Source: Weissella soli (GTDB lineage: Bacteria > Bacillota > Bacilli > Lactobacillales > Lactobacillaceae). From it: a stretch of 64,000 bases of DNA. A model generated the notes under the pieces. The model saw only the letters and a program-made list of their open reading frames with translations. It had not been told where the DNA came from and ran no database searches. Positions 35,316 through 42,077 of the stretch are shown here, piece after piece. The first letter of the stretch is position 1. Each line of letters opens with the position of its first letter. Position numbers and translations under genes: made by a program. The DNA is taken from NCBI RefSeq assembly GCF_001761545.1, contig NZ_CP017326.1, forward strand, positions 1-64,000, written 5' to 3'.

Positions 35316-36125
35316 ATGATCAATGAGTTTCCACAAGTCGTTACCATCGGTGGGTCAGACAGTGATGGTTCAGCTGGCATTCAAGCTGATTTGTATACTT
35401 TTTTCGCCCGCAAAACGCATGGTATGTCAATTTTGACCGCCGCAGTGGCGGGTAATTCATACGGGATTCACGCGGCCCATGCGTTACCATTAGACTTTAT
35501 CGATGCCCAGTTTAAGGCGTTAAATGACGATTTTGAACTAAAGGCAGCTAAAACAGGGATGCTAGCCGATGCAACGTTAATTCATAACGTTGCTGAGAAC
35601 CTGCAACGGGTCAATTTTGGTTACCTAGTAGTTGACCCTGTCATCTCGACTAAGCATGGCGCTACCTTGTTGGAGTTAGCAGCGGTGGACACACTTAAGG
35701 CAGAATTATTACCTCTGGCCGATGTCACCACCCCCAATTTTTATGAAGCCGAGATTTTAGCAAATATGCAGATCACAAGTCCAGCTGATCAAATGAGGGC
35801 TGCTGAAAGGATTCAACAGCTTGGTGTTAAAAATGTCATGGTCAAGGGACAGCATGGCATTGATGCCAATCAGGAGATGGTGCGTGATTACGTGTTATTA
35901 GCTGATGGTGAGGGTTTCTGGTTAGAAGGAAAGTTTGTGAATACGGACCACATTAATGGTACAGGCGATACATTATCTTCAATCATTGTCGCCGAACTTG
36001 CCAAAGGAAATTCAGTGAAGGCAGCCATTCAGCTGGCTAAGCAGTTGACATTAGCAGCGATTACCCACGAGATTGAGGTTGGTCATAAGTACGGTCCGAT
36101 TAATCATTGGGCCGTGGCAGATTAG
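35316..36125 (+). CDS. ThiD/PdxK-like hydroxymethylpyrimidine or pyridoxine kinase
   Basis: 269 residues of the ribokinase-like fold. GGSDSDGSAGIQADL at the N terminus and HINGTGDTLSS (anion hole and catalytic base) near residue 212 place it in the ThiD/PdxK group. It phosphorylates HMP in thiamine synthesis or pyridoxal in vitamin B6 salvage. No other thiamine genes lie nearby, so salvage is slightly more likely. A TATAAT lies at 35275-35280 with a weak -35. Confidence 0.85.
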   Translation: MINEFPQVVTIGGSDSDGSAGIQADLYTFFARKTHGMSILTAAVAGNSYGIHAAHALPLDFIDAQFKALNDDFELKAAKTGMLADATLIHNVAENLQRVNFGYLVVDPVISTKHGATLLELAAVDTLKAELLPLADVTTPNFYEAEILANMQITSPADQMRAAERIQQLGVKNVMVKGQHGIDANQEMVRDYVLLADGEGFWLEGKFVNTDHINGTGDTLSSIIVAELAKGNSVKAAIQLAKQLTLAAITHEIEVGHKYGPINHWAVAD

Positions 36126-36214
36126 AGCTATTTATTCACACCACTTGGTTCAGAAAAATTTCGGAATTCAGCTGGTTTGAATTTTACCGTGTCAAGAATT
36201 AAATTGCAGCATCG

Positions 36215-36263
36215 TATCAGCGCATATTCGCTATATAGTGGGTATGCGCTGATATGTTATACT
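36215..36263. promoter_or_regulatory. 12-bp inverted repeat next to a -10 element
   Basis: TATCAGCGCATA (36215-36226) and TATGCGCTGATA (36243-36254) form a perfect inverted repeat with a 16-nt spacer. TATACT (36258-36263) follows immediately as a likely -10 for the DUF4811 gene. The repeat would cover the -35 region, so it may be an operator. There is no T-run, so it is not a standard terminator of the kinase gene. Confidence 0.45.
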
Positions 36264-36290
36264 GAAATGAGGAATATCGGAGGTTTCACC

Positions 36291-37013
36291 ATGTACATTT
36301 TAATGGCGCTTGGCTTTTTCATATTACTATTTGTAGCATATCGTTATTATCGCACGCACAGTTTACGTTGGGTGTTGATGATTTTTGGTGTGTTATTAAT
36401 CGCGGTTGATTGGTATGGCATCAAGCAAGCACAGGTACATCATTTCGGAATGGTGAAGCAAGAAATCAATAAGTCAGTGGCAATTCAACCAAAGGCCACG
36501 GTGTCCAATTTTAACTTTATTACGATTAGTGAAGCAAAGAATGGCTCAGCCCAGTACCACTACATGATGCATAATAAAGCTTACAAGACAGTGACCAATG
36601 GTGTGCCCACCCGCGTTGTTAGGAATGCCCCAAAGGCTACTTTAAAGAGTAAGCAGGTCGCTTATAATGCGACTTCATTTTGGCGTAAACTGTTATTGAT
36701 TGGGTTACCAGATAACACCTTAGTTGATAGTAAGTACACATTTAGCTTGCCAAAGACTTGGCACGTGGTGACGTCAAAACAGCTCAAAGAAGTCACGGCA
36801 TTAACTAGCGATACGCAGGCTAAAATTAATAGCGAAGTGACTAAAGAAGTTAAAGCACAAATGGCAGCTAAGATTAAGGTGAATAAAAAGTTTGCTAAAG
36901 ACACGGATGCGCAAAAAGCACTGCAAAAACAGATTATCACCAAGGTTACGACGGAAGTTAACAAAGAAGTTAATCAAGCCATCACAGCTAAGCTGGACGC
37001 TTGGAATGTCTAA
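36291..37013 (+). CDS. DUF4811-like membrane protein
   Basis: 240 residues from ATG 36291 (GGAGG upstream; a longer frame reading through the inverted repeat is rejected). Two N-terminal helices (YILMALGFFILLFVAYRY and WVLMIFGVLLIAV) are followed by an HHFGM motif and an extracytoplasmic domain whose C-terminal part is a long Lys/Ala/Glu/Val-rich helix. This fits the Lactobacillales family DUF4811; assignment is from memory. Function unknown. Confidence 0.7.
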   Translation: MYILMALGFFILLFVAYRYYRTHSLRWVLMIFGVLLIAVDWYGIKQAQVHHFGMVKQEINKSVAIQPKATVSNFNFITISEAKNGSAQYHYMMHNKAYKTVTNGVPTRVVRNAPKATLKSKQVAYNATSFWRKLLLIGLPDNTLVDSKYTFSLPKTWHVVTSKQLKEVTALTSDTQAKINSEVTKEVKAQMAAKIKVNKKFAKDTDAQKALQKQIITKVTTEVNKEVNQAITAKLDAWNV

Positions 37014-37056
37014 CTAGAAAAATAACGGCCGTTTTTTCAATTGAAAGGACATAATA

Positions 37057-37758
37057 ATGAATTATCGAATCGTGTTGAAAATTACCCCATTGCAACTAGA
37101 TGTCCAAGTTACTGATGAAAATGAAGTGATGACTTCGCAAATCTATCGCTGTGAGAGTAGTTTTCAAGATGCTCTGAAAAGTCTACCGATATCACAGGCA
37201 ATTTCAGTGATTAATGGGCAATTGCAAGCTGCGATTGCCAAGATTCCAGCGGGTGGTAAAATCAAAGACCTGCATGTGCACACAACCATCGATGAATGGT
37301 TTGTGCTTGATGAGTTATTCAATCCCATTCATACCTTGTTAGATGGTTCAGATCAACGGGCAAAAAAGTATGTTGAAGCTGGGCGAGCGAACGGCATCAT
37401 CGCGCAATTAGAGGCAAAAAGTGGGGCAATGATCACATATAATTCACCGATTGCCATGTTACTATGGCTCAAAAACGAGGTGGGGACCACGTATCAAAGC
37501 ATCAAACACATCATGAGTTTTCGTGATTATTTGATTTATACTTGGACGGGAGCGAACCAGACGGTGGCCAGTACCGCTGCCCGTTCGGGTATGTACAACA
37601 TGTCCACAAACAATTGGGATGGACAGGCGTTGGCATTTTTAGATCTGCAACCTGAGCAATTACCAGCTGTGGTCCATGACAAGACAGTCAAAGCTGATTT
37701 TAATTCTGAAATCGCCCATGCATTAGGCCTTAATATCGATACAAAAATCGTGTGGTAG
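37057..37758 (+). CDS. Degenerate, half-length FGGY kinase-like protein
   Basis: 233 residues resembling only the N-terminal domain of FGGY carbohydrate kinases (gluconokinase-like): NSPIAMLLWLKNE, then KHIMSFRDYLIYTWTG, then AARSGMYNMSTNNWD match the usual order. The essential start (DxGTTxxK phosphate loop) is replaced by KITPLQLDVQVTDENE, and the C-terminal ATP domain is missing: the frame stops 16 bp before the structured RNA begins. A full enzyme is about 500 residues, so kinase activity is unlikely. The frame is intact and has an SD (GAAAGGAC), so it may still be translated as a repurposed domain or be a decaying gene. Confidence 0.65.
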   Translation: MNYRIVLKITPLQLDVQVTDENEVMTSQIYRCESSFQDALKSLPISQAISVINGQLQAAIAKIPAGGKIKDLHVHTTIDEWFVLDELFNPIHTLLDGSDQRAKKYVEAGRANGIIAQLEAKSGAMITYNSPIAMLLWLKNEVGTTYQSIKHIMSFRDYLIYTWTGANQTVASTAARSGMYNMSTNNWDGQALAFLDLQPEQLPAVVHDKTVKADFNSEIAHALGLNIDTKIVW

Positions 37759-37761
37759 TGC

Positions 37762-37767
37762 TATAAT
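37762..37767 (+). promoter_or_regulatory. -10 element of the structured RNA
   Basis: TATAAT lies just after the FGGY-like stop codon, 7 bp before the first paired base of the RNA. The -35 (TACAAA/ATACAA, about 37739-37745) is poor. Confidence 0.55.
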
Positions 37768-37773
37768 ATGTAA

Positions 37774-38066
37774 GTCGTCAGGGATGCAGTTAGTCAGGAA
37801 GGTAAGATATCCAGGATTGCAGCTGAGCAATCAGTTGAGGGTGCGATGCCCTGCTGTCTGACGATGATTACTAGCGGAAGGTGAAGGAGCCGCTAGTAAT
37901 CGGAGGAAAAAAGCTCAGGAAGTGATGAGCCTGAGCTTATGGGACAGATTAGTTACTGTGGTGGTAACTAATAGGTTTATGGTGAAAAGATTGTGGCGGG
38001 AATGGTGGCCCAAAGCAGTCACGAAAACAGCCTGCACTCTATTTGAGAGACGAGGCTGTTTTTTAT
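37774..38066 (+). ncRNA. Unidentified structured RNA of about 290 nt with its own terminator
   Basis: No plausible ORF covers this stretch. Pairing seen by eye: P1 37775-37781 with 37858-37864 (7 bp), enclosing a GATTGC/GCAATC hairpin (37815-37832); P2 37866-37877 with 37890-37901 (12 bp, perfect); P3 37911-37919 with 37930-37938 (9 bp, perfect); P4 37948-37956 with 37964-37972 (9 bp, perfect); terminator 38024-38033 with 38053-38062 plus T's. Loops are purine-rich (AAGGTGAAGGAG, AAGTGATGAG). It lacks the tmRNA and RNase P conserved blocks and is neither an SRP-like nor a 6S-like single rod. A standalone RNA is most likely; an exoA leader (ATG at 38135) is possible. Confidence 0.75.
38024..38066 (+). 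terminator. Terminator of the structured RNA
   Basis: A 10-bp stem AAAACAGCCT/AGGCTGTTTT with an inner CTCT/AGAG pairing, followed by TTTTATT. Confidence 0.88.
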
Positions 38067-38134
38067 TATAATAAAGCATAGAATATCATTTGGTATGTCC
38101 AAGAGACGTTAGTATTAAAACAGAGGGAAATCGT

Positions 38135-38953
38135 ATGAAGTTAATTTCGTGGAACATTGATAGCATTAATGCAGCTGTTGAGCATAGTTCTGCTCGTGGT
38201 GAAATGACTTGGGAAACTTTGCAAAATATCGCCACAATGGCACCGGATGTCGTGGCTATTCAGGAGACTAAGTTACGCCCAACTGGTCTAACCAAGAAAC
38301 AAGCTACGGCCATCGAGGAACTATTTCCGGAGTATCATAAATTTTTGAGCTTTTCGACTGCCCGTAAAGGGTATGCAGGTACGATGATGCTGACGAAGGA
38401 GGCACCAGTGAGTGTCACGTACCCCGAAATTGGGGCCCCAGGTGAGATGGATCAAGAAGGACGTATCATCACTTTGGAATTTGCCGAATACTTTGTATCA
38501 ACAGTGTACACGCCAAACTCAGGTAGTGATTTGGCACGTTTGACAGATCGCCAAGCTTGGGATGATGCTTATCGTATGTATATCCAATCTTTGGATGAGC
38601 AAAAGCCAGTTATTTTTAGTGGTGATTTTAATGTTGCACACCAAGAAATTGATTTGAAGAATCCAAAGACTAATCACCATTCAGCTGGCTTTACCGATGA
38701 AGAACGGGTGAAATTTGGTGAGTTGTTAGATGCTGGGTTTACAGATATTTTCCGTTACCAAAACCCAGAGGCTGAAAATATTTATACTTGGTGGGCACAG
38801 ATTAGTAAGACCTCAAAGATTAACAACTCGGGTTGGCGCATTGATTATTATCTCGTTTCAGAGCGAATTAAAGATACCGTCAAGTCGTTTGAAGTCATTG
38901 ATACTGGTGCGCGCAAAGACCATGCGCCCATTATGATTGAGTTAGAACATTAG
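38135..38953 (+). CDS. exoA: Exodeoxyribonuclease III (AP endonuclease, ExoA type)
   Basis: 272 residues from ATG 38135 (AGAGGGA upstream; a longer frame begins inside the RNA-gene gap). It cuts abasic sites in base excision repair. Motifs of the EEP superfamily: LISWNIDSINAA, AIQETKLR (metal Glu), YTPNSG, SGDFNVAH, the WWAQ block near 228, WRIDYYLVS and a terminal KDHAPI with the catalytic Asp-His. Confidence 0.95.
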   Translation: MKLISWNIDSINAAVEHSSARGEMTWETLQNIATMAPDVVAIQETKLRPTGLTKKQATAIEELFPEYHKFLSFSTARKGYAGTMMLTKEAPVSVTYPEIGAPGEMDQEGRIITLEFAEYFVSTVYTPNSGSDLARLTDRQAWDDAYRMYIQSLDEQKPVIFSGDFNVAHQEIDLKNPKTNHHSAGFTDEERVKFGELLDAGFTDIFRYQNPEAENIYTWWAQISKTSKINNSGWRIDYYLVSERIKDTVKSFEVIDTGARKDHAPIMIELEH

Positions 38954-38986
38954 CCTTGTTAGCCTAAATAAAGTTAGTCCCGTGCA

Positions 38987-39016
38987 AACGAGCTCATCGC
39001 TGGGTTCGTTTTTTTG
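38987..39016 (+). terminator. Terminator after exoA
   Basis: AACGAGCTC (38987-38995) pairs with GGGTTCGTT (39002-39010) using two G-U pairs; seven T's follow. Confidence 0.7.
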
Positions 39017-39121
39017 TGTGGCGATGGTGGTACGCCCTAATCACTTTACAGGTTTTAGAATGCGTGATAAGTTTGTTCCTGTTTCATTTTTATAGGATTC
39101 GGAGTTCAGGGAAGGAATGGC

Positions 39122-39868
39122 ATGTTAAATATTCAACATATAATAGTAGGTTATGGGCCACGAACGGTTTTAGAAGACTTTTCATTACAGCTCACAACTG
39201 GAAAAATGATTGGTATTTTGGGACCTAATGGTGCTGGTAAGTCGACGTTAATTAAGGCGATTTTGGGATTGGTACCATTACGGCAGGGTGAAATTTGGTT
39301 TAATCAACAGGCAGTGACACGCAAATTACGGCAGGCCGCCTTTGCTTACGTACCACAAAGTAGTGATTTAGATACGACGGCGCCATTAACGTTATACGAT
39401 TTAGTTGCCATGGGCCGGATGGTCCAAAAAAGGCCATGGGATCGCATGACTAGTGGCGATAAGCAAGCGATTGAGCATGCCTTAGCGACGCTCAACATTA
39501 CACAACTACGTGATCGCCCAGTGAGTGATTTGTCGGGTGGACAGCGACAACGTGCTTTAGTCGCGCGGGCATTAGTGCAGGAGGCACAAGTTTATTTCTT
39601 AGATGAACCATTTGTGGGGATCGACGCCACTTCAGAAGCAGTGATTATCGGCGTTTTGCGCCACTTACGAGCTGCGGGCAAATTAATTCTGATTGTGCAT
39701 CACGATTTGTCTAATGTGGCGGCGTATTTCGATGAAATTGTGTTACTCAATCATCAGGTCGTAGCTCAAGGCACACCTGCAGACGTATTAAACGAAACAA
39801 CCCTCTACAAAACATATGGCGATCATGTGGTGCTGTTTGCACCAGGGAAGGTGGCTAATGATGAATAA
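39122..39868 (+). CDS. Metal (Mn/Zn) ABC transporter ATP-binding protein
   Basis: 248 residues with Walker A GPNGAGKST (about 35-43), signature LSGGQRQRALVARAL (about 139-153), Walker B VYFLDEPFVGID and the His switch IVHHD. The sequence type is that of cluster 9-family metal importers (MntB/PsaB/ZnuC). SD GGGAAGGAA is ahead of ATG 39122. The next gene, which starts inside its last codons, supplies both membrane and binding functions. Confidence 0.92.
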   Translation: MLNIQHIIVGYGPRTVLEDFSLQLTTGKMIGILGPNGAGKSTLIKAILGLVPLRQGEIWFNQQAVTRKLRQAAFAYVPQSSDLDTTAPLTLYDLVAMGRMVQKRPWDRMTSGDKQAIEHALATLNITQLRDRPVSDLSGGQRQRALVARALVQEAQVYFLDEPFVGIDATSEAVIIGVLRHLRAAGKLILIVHHDLSNVAAYFDEIVLLNHQVVAQGTPADVLNETTLYKTYGDHVVLFAPGKVANDE

Positions 39869-41642
39869 TATCATGTCATTTATCCATGCACTGAGTGACT
39901 ACTCATTTTTACAATATGCTTTGGTCGCAGGTATTTTGTTGGGAGCGATTGCAGGTGTGATCGGCAGTTTTAGCATCTTGCAGGGTACCTCATTAATTGG
40001 GGATGCCATGTCACACGCGGTCTTGCCAGGGATTGCCATTGCATCGTTGTTGCACTTTCCATACTACTGGGGGGCCGCCTTATTTGGCTTATTGGCTGCC
40101 GGGGTGATCAATCTTATTAGTCGTGAGACACCGCTAAAAAATGATGCTGCCATTGGGATTACCTTCTCAACCTTTTTTGCGTTAGGCACCATCATCATGA
40201 CATTAGGGCATGCTACTACCAAATTAACGGATATATTATTCGGTAATATCTTGGCGGTTCAAGCCTCAGATGTAGTGGCCACAGTTTTGGTGGGATTATT
40301 GGTTTTGATCTTTGTTACAATCTGCTATCATGGGCTGTTTCTGATGGTCTTTGATCGAAGTTATGCAAAAGCCAGTGGTGTGCGGACGCAATTATTGAGT
40401 AATATTTTGATGGTGTTATTAACCTTGGTCATCGTCATCTCCTTACAAGCAGTTGGAGTTATTTTAGTGACAGCACTGCTTGTGACACCAGCTGCCACGG
40501 CTCGTTTACTGACCAAGCGATTTGTGCCAATGATGATTACGGCGAGTGGCATTGGTATGTTCAGTGCCTTAATTGGACTGTATATTAGCTATACAGCCAA
40601 CGTACCTTCTGGACCGGCTATTGTGGTGACTAGTGCTGTGATGTTTATGATGGCCATGTTCGTTTATCGGGTAAAGAAGCACGGGGTCATGCAAAAAATA
40701 ATGACTTTGAGTGTCGTGGCCAGCTTGGTGATTGCAGCATTAGTTGGTTGGCAACTGCAACAGAGGCATCCCGTCAGTGCTGGTTATGATGGGCAGGGAC
40801 GGCTGAATGTGGTGTCATCCTTTTCGATTATCAATTCGATGGTGACTGACATTGGTGGTAAGTATGTGAATGCACACACCATTACAGCGATAGGTGCTGA
40901 TCAACATGATTACAGTCCAACAACAACCGATGTACAACGTACGCAGGATGCAGCCGTTGTGTTTGCTAATGGACTGAATCTAGAAAAAGGTGGTTCAGGT
41001 TGGTTTTATAAGCTGATGAAGACAACGGGTAAGCAACAAGGTAAGCAACTTTTCAATGTGACTAATGGGGTACGTACCATTAAATTGATCAGCACGCCTG
41101 GCGGCAATCAGGCCAATCCACATGCTTGGAATGGGGCTTTGGAGGGTCAGGTCTACGCTAAAAATATTGCGAAAGTCCTGTCGGCCAAAGATCCGCAACA
41201 CAAAGCCTATTATGCTCAACGAGCGCAGGCATACCAAAAACAGTTGCAAGCAATTTATGATAAGTGGCAGCCAAAATTTGCTGCTTTGCCAGTTAAGGAT
41301 CATGTTTTGGTAACGCAAGAAGGTGCAATGAGTTACTTTGCGCGTGATTTCAATTTACAACCTTATTTTATTTGGGAAATTGATACCGAAGCAAACGGCA
41401 CACCAGCTCAGATTAAAACCCTGGTGGATAAACTTCAACCTAAGCAAGTGACGACTACCTTTGTAGAGCAAGGCGAAGAGACCAAGCCGATGCAAACTGT
41501 TAATCAGCAGCTCGGAGCCAAGATTGCTGGCGAATTATGGACAGATTCCGTTTCTAAAAAAGGTGGCGCGGTACCAACTTATTTAGATTTGCTCGACCAT
41601 AATGCACGAGTGATCTATGAAGGATTGAAAAATAATCATTAG
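39861..41642 (+). CDS. Fused metal ABC permease and substrate-binding protein, probably manganese
   Basis: 593 residues from ATG 39861 (AAGGTGG upstream; ATG 39858 also possible). Residues about 12-272 are an ABC-3 family permease with 8-9 helices (SILQGTSLIGDAMSHAVLPGIA). A further helix (281-297) leads to a TroA/PsaA-type binding domain (315-593). Its likely metal ligands align as His349 (GADQHDY), His421 (NPHAW), Glu506 (WEIDTE) and Asp562 (WTDS). The His-His-Glu-Asp set is that of Mn-binding PsaA, and no His-rich zinc loop is present. The fusion tethers the binding protein to the permease in place of a lipobox. The gene overlaps the ATPase gene. Confidence 0.9.
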   Translation: MNNIMSFIHALSDYSFLQYALVAGILLGAIAGVIGSFSILQGTSLIGDAMSHAVLPGIAIASLLHFPYYWGAALFGLLAAGVINLISRETPLKNDAAIGITFSTFFALGTIIMTLGHATTKLTDILFGNILAVQASDVVATVLVGLLVLIFVTICYHGLFLMVFDRSYAKASGVRTQLLSNILMVLLTLVIVISLQAVGVILVTALLVTPAATARLLTKRFVPMMITASGIGMFSALIGLYISYTANVPSGPAIVVTSAVMFMMAMFVYRVKKHGVMQKIMTLSVVASLVIAALVGWQLQQRHPVSAGYDGQGRLNVVSSFSIINSMVTDIGGKYVNAHTITAIGADQHDYSPTTTDVQRTQDAAVVFANGLNLEKGGSGWFYKLMKTTGKQQGKQLFNVTNGVRTIKLISTPGGNQANPHAWNGALEGQVYAKNIAKVLSAKDPQHKAYYAQRAQAYQKQLQAIYDKWQPKFAALPVKDHVLVTQEGAMSYFARDFNLQPYFIWEIDTEANGTPAQIKTLVDKLQPKQVTTTFVEQGEETKPMQTVNQQLGAKIAGELWTDSVSKKGGAVPTYLDLLDHNARVIYEGLKNNH

Positions 41643-41653
41643 CTAGGTAAGCG

Positions 41654-41703
41654 AAAAAAGCACTTAACCAACGCAGACGTTTGCGTTGGTTAAGTGCTTT
41701 TTT
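41654..41703 (+). terminator. Terminator after the metal importer
   Basis: A 22-bp perfect stem (41654-41675 with 41682-41703) with a T-rich end. Confidence 0.93.
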
Positions 41704-41715
41704 GGTAAGAATAAA

Positions 41716-41747
41716 ACAAAAAAAGAGCACTGATAAGTGCTCTTTTG
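41716..41747 (-). terminator. Terminator of tRNA-Glu
   Basis: AAAAGAGCAC/GTGCTCTTTT hairpin with a 6-nt loop, directly downstream of the tRNA on the minus strand. Confidence 0.8.
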
Positions 41748-41752
41748 AAATA

Positions 41753-41824
41753 TAGCCCCACAGGGAGTCGAACCCTGGATTCCGCGCTGAGAACGCGACG
41801 TCTTAGCCGCTTGACCATAGGGCC
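41753..41824 (-). tRNA. tRNA-Glu (CUC)
   Basis: 72 nt. Anticodon stem TCGCG/CGCGG with loop TTCTCAG gives anticodon CUC, reading GAG. T-arm CAGGG-TTCGACT-CCCTG and D-arm GTC...GAC are intact. The acceptor GGCCCTA/TGGGGCT has a terminal G-U and a U-G pair, slightly unusual. Discriminator A; CCA not encoded. Confidence 0.93.
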
Positions 41825-41860
41825 ATAATGATGGTCGTTGTTTACTCAACAACAGATAAT

Positions 41861-41889
41861 AATATACAGGAATTACAGAGGTTCGTCAA
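41861..41889 (-). promoter_or_regulatory. Promoter of tRNA-Glu
   Basis: On the minus strand, TTGACG (41889-41884), 17-bp spacer, TATATT (41866-41861). The following ATTATCTGTTG is nearly the same as after the tRNA-Tyr promoter at 16803. The remaining 41890-42077 is AT-rich and shows no further gene, and I see nothing like a c-di-AMP (ydaO) riboswitch. Confidence 0.85.
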
Positions 41890-42077
41890 CAGTATATTTA
41901 AATTATTTATCATGGGACCTAGTTTGAACAAAAGATATCGAATAGATGACAAATCAACGATATAAATAGACTTTACCCTATAAAGGGACTAGAATAACAC
42001 TTTGTAGAAAATAATTATCTAAATTTTCTTAAATACTAAAAAGTATTACATATTATTTGTTAAACAGGAGACAAGTC

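Noticed and set aside
37057-37758. Functional gluconokinase or xylulokinase
   Set aside because: The phosphate-binding N terminus and the whole C-terminal domain are missing.
37774-38066. tmRNA, RNase P RNA, SRP RNA or 6S RNA for the structured region
   Set aside because: The diagnostic conserved blocks or overall shape of each are not present by eye; only a covariance-model search can settle it.
38090-38134. Upstream start of exoA at 38090
   Set aside because: No SD, adds 15 residues before the conserved start of the EEP fold; ATG 38135 has AGAGGGA.
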